DNA of 64,000 bases from Porphyra umbilicalis (Eukaryota; Rhodophyta; Bangiophyceae; Bangiales; Bangiaceae): assembly GCA_002049455.2 (NCBI GenBank), contig KV918788.1:310001-374000 (forward strand), read 5' to 3'. A program made the translations under genes and the position numbers. Positions within the stretch are counted from its first letter, which is position 1. Each line of letters starts with the position of its first letter. The notes under the pieces are model-generated. The model searched no databases. It saw only the letters and a program-made list of their open reading frames with translations, and was not told the origin of the DNA. Shown in pieces: positions 63,657 to 64,000 of this stretch.

Positions 63657-64000
63657 ACAGAAAATTTCCAGTCGTGTATTGAGGCGGCAGGCTGGTCCAT
63701 CCATTTCTGGCAGTCGATGCGCATTCCGTCCGGACTCGATTGGTGTCTCGCGTCCAAGAAGCTGGCACAGGATCACGGCCGGGCACGACTCGCGCGGCGA
63801 CGAGTTGCAAGCGCCGTCGAGTCGCGTTCCGCACCGACCGACCGCCCCCTACCCTCACAGCGCCCGGGTTCTAGGCGGCTGCCCACCCCCCCCCCCCCCC
63901 CAGGATTCGCACGTCGTGGCCCCATTGATCCACCGGGCACGCGCACTATCCAGTCTCATCGAGGTAAGCACATTTGGGTTTGAGGAACAACATCGGGCGT

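Larger units (their letters stand above)
61386..64000. other. Terminal region, no supported gene
   Basis: 2.6 kb without a convincing gene. Frames up to 144 codons (62528-62962) lack motifs and have mixed composition. The region 63000-63480 is AT-richer and full of short related words (GATACTCATACTCGG, ATACCCTTGA), suggesting a non-autonomous element. A C run lies at about 63889-63901. Confidence 0.4.

Noticed and set aside
1-64000. CRISPR arrays, bacterial operons, rRNA genes or telomeric repeats
   Set aside because: None seen. The tandem repeats have no spacer-repeat structure, and the genes are eukaryotic with spliceosomal introns.

Overview
The window is eukaryotic nuclear DNA. It carries a tubulin-complex subunit, an ER translocon subunit, an 18S rRNA methyltransferase, spliceosomal introns, and Ty3-like, tnp2-type and pogo-type transposable elements. 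It is very GC-rich, with Ala/Pro/Gly-rich proteins, long C or G runs and short sparse introns. That suits a GC-rich alga, and a bangiophyte red alga of the Porphyra/Pyropia kind is my best guess. This is inference from composition and gene style, not a database match.

Region 1 (about 1-23,000) is mainly host sequence, densely packed. In order it holds: a disordered Ala/Pro/Asp-rich protein (ends 4119, +); a protein with a SAP-like motif (4917-6538, +); a secreted glucose/sorbosone-dehydrogenase-like propeller (8390-6553, -); a divergent fructose-bisphosphatase-like protein lacking key metal ligands (11285-9746, -); a gamma-tubulin complex component (13784-11871, -); BUD23 (14307-15166, +); SEC61B (16345-15361, -); a secreted Cys-rich protein (19475-20621, +); and an unrecognised protein (22733-22182, -). 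Four introns read by eye all start GTACGT. Several host reading frames jump exactly at homopolymer runs, which points to indel errors in the assembly rather than pseudogenes.

Region 2 (23,772-57,981) is a transposon island. Element A (23772-34074) is a whole-looking Ty3-like LTR element on the minus strand. A tnp2/CACTA-type transposase gene follows (34798-37800, +). Element B (38381-57981, plus strand) is a second Ty3-like LTR element, and a third, Element C (39850-50678, minus strand), is inserted in its gag. All three have exact LTR ends and the same primer-binding site at the same 2-nt offset. A and B have a chromodomain and C the start of one. A and C also carry an extra protein-coding region on the opposite strand, tail-to-tail with pol. 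A and B carry a C-terminal extension beyond the chromodomain that looks methyltransferase-like.

Region 3 (57,982-64,000) holds a pogo/Tigger-type transposase gene (59151-61385, +) whose second catalytic Asp reads Asn, flanked by non-coding DNA with many short inverted repeats.

The most unusual items are the shared antisense coding region of A and C, the post-chromodomain domain of A and B, the FBPase-like protein without its metal site, and the pogo-like protein with an altered catalytic triad.
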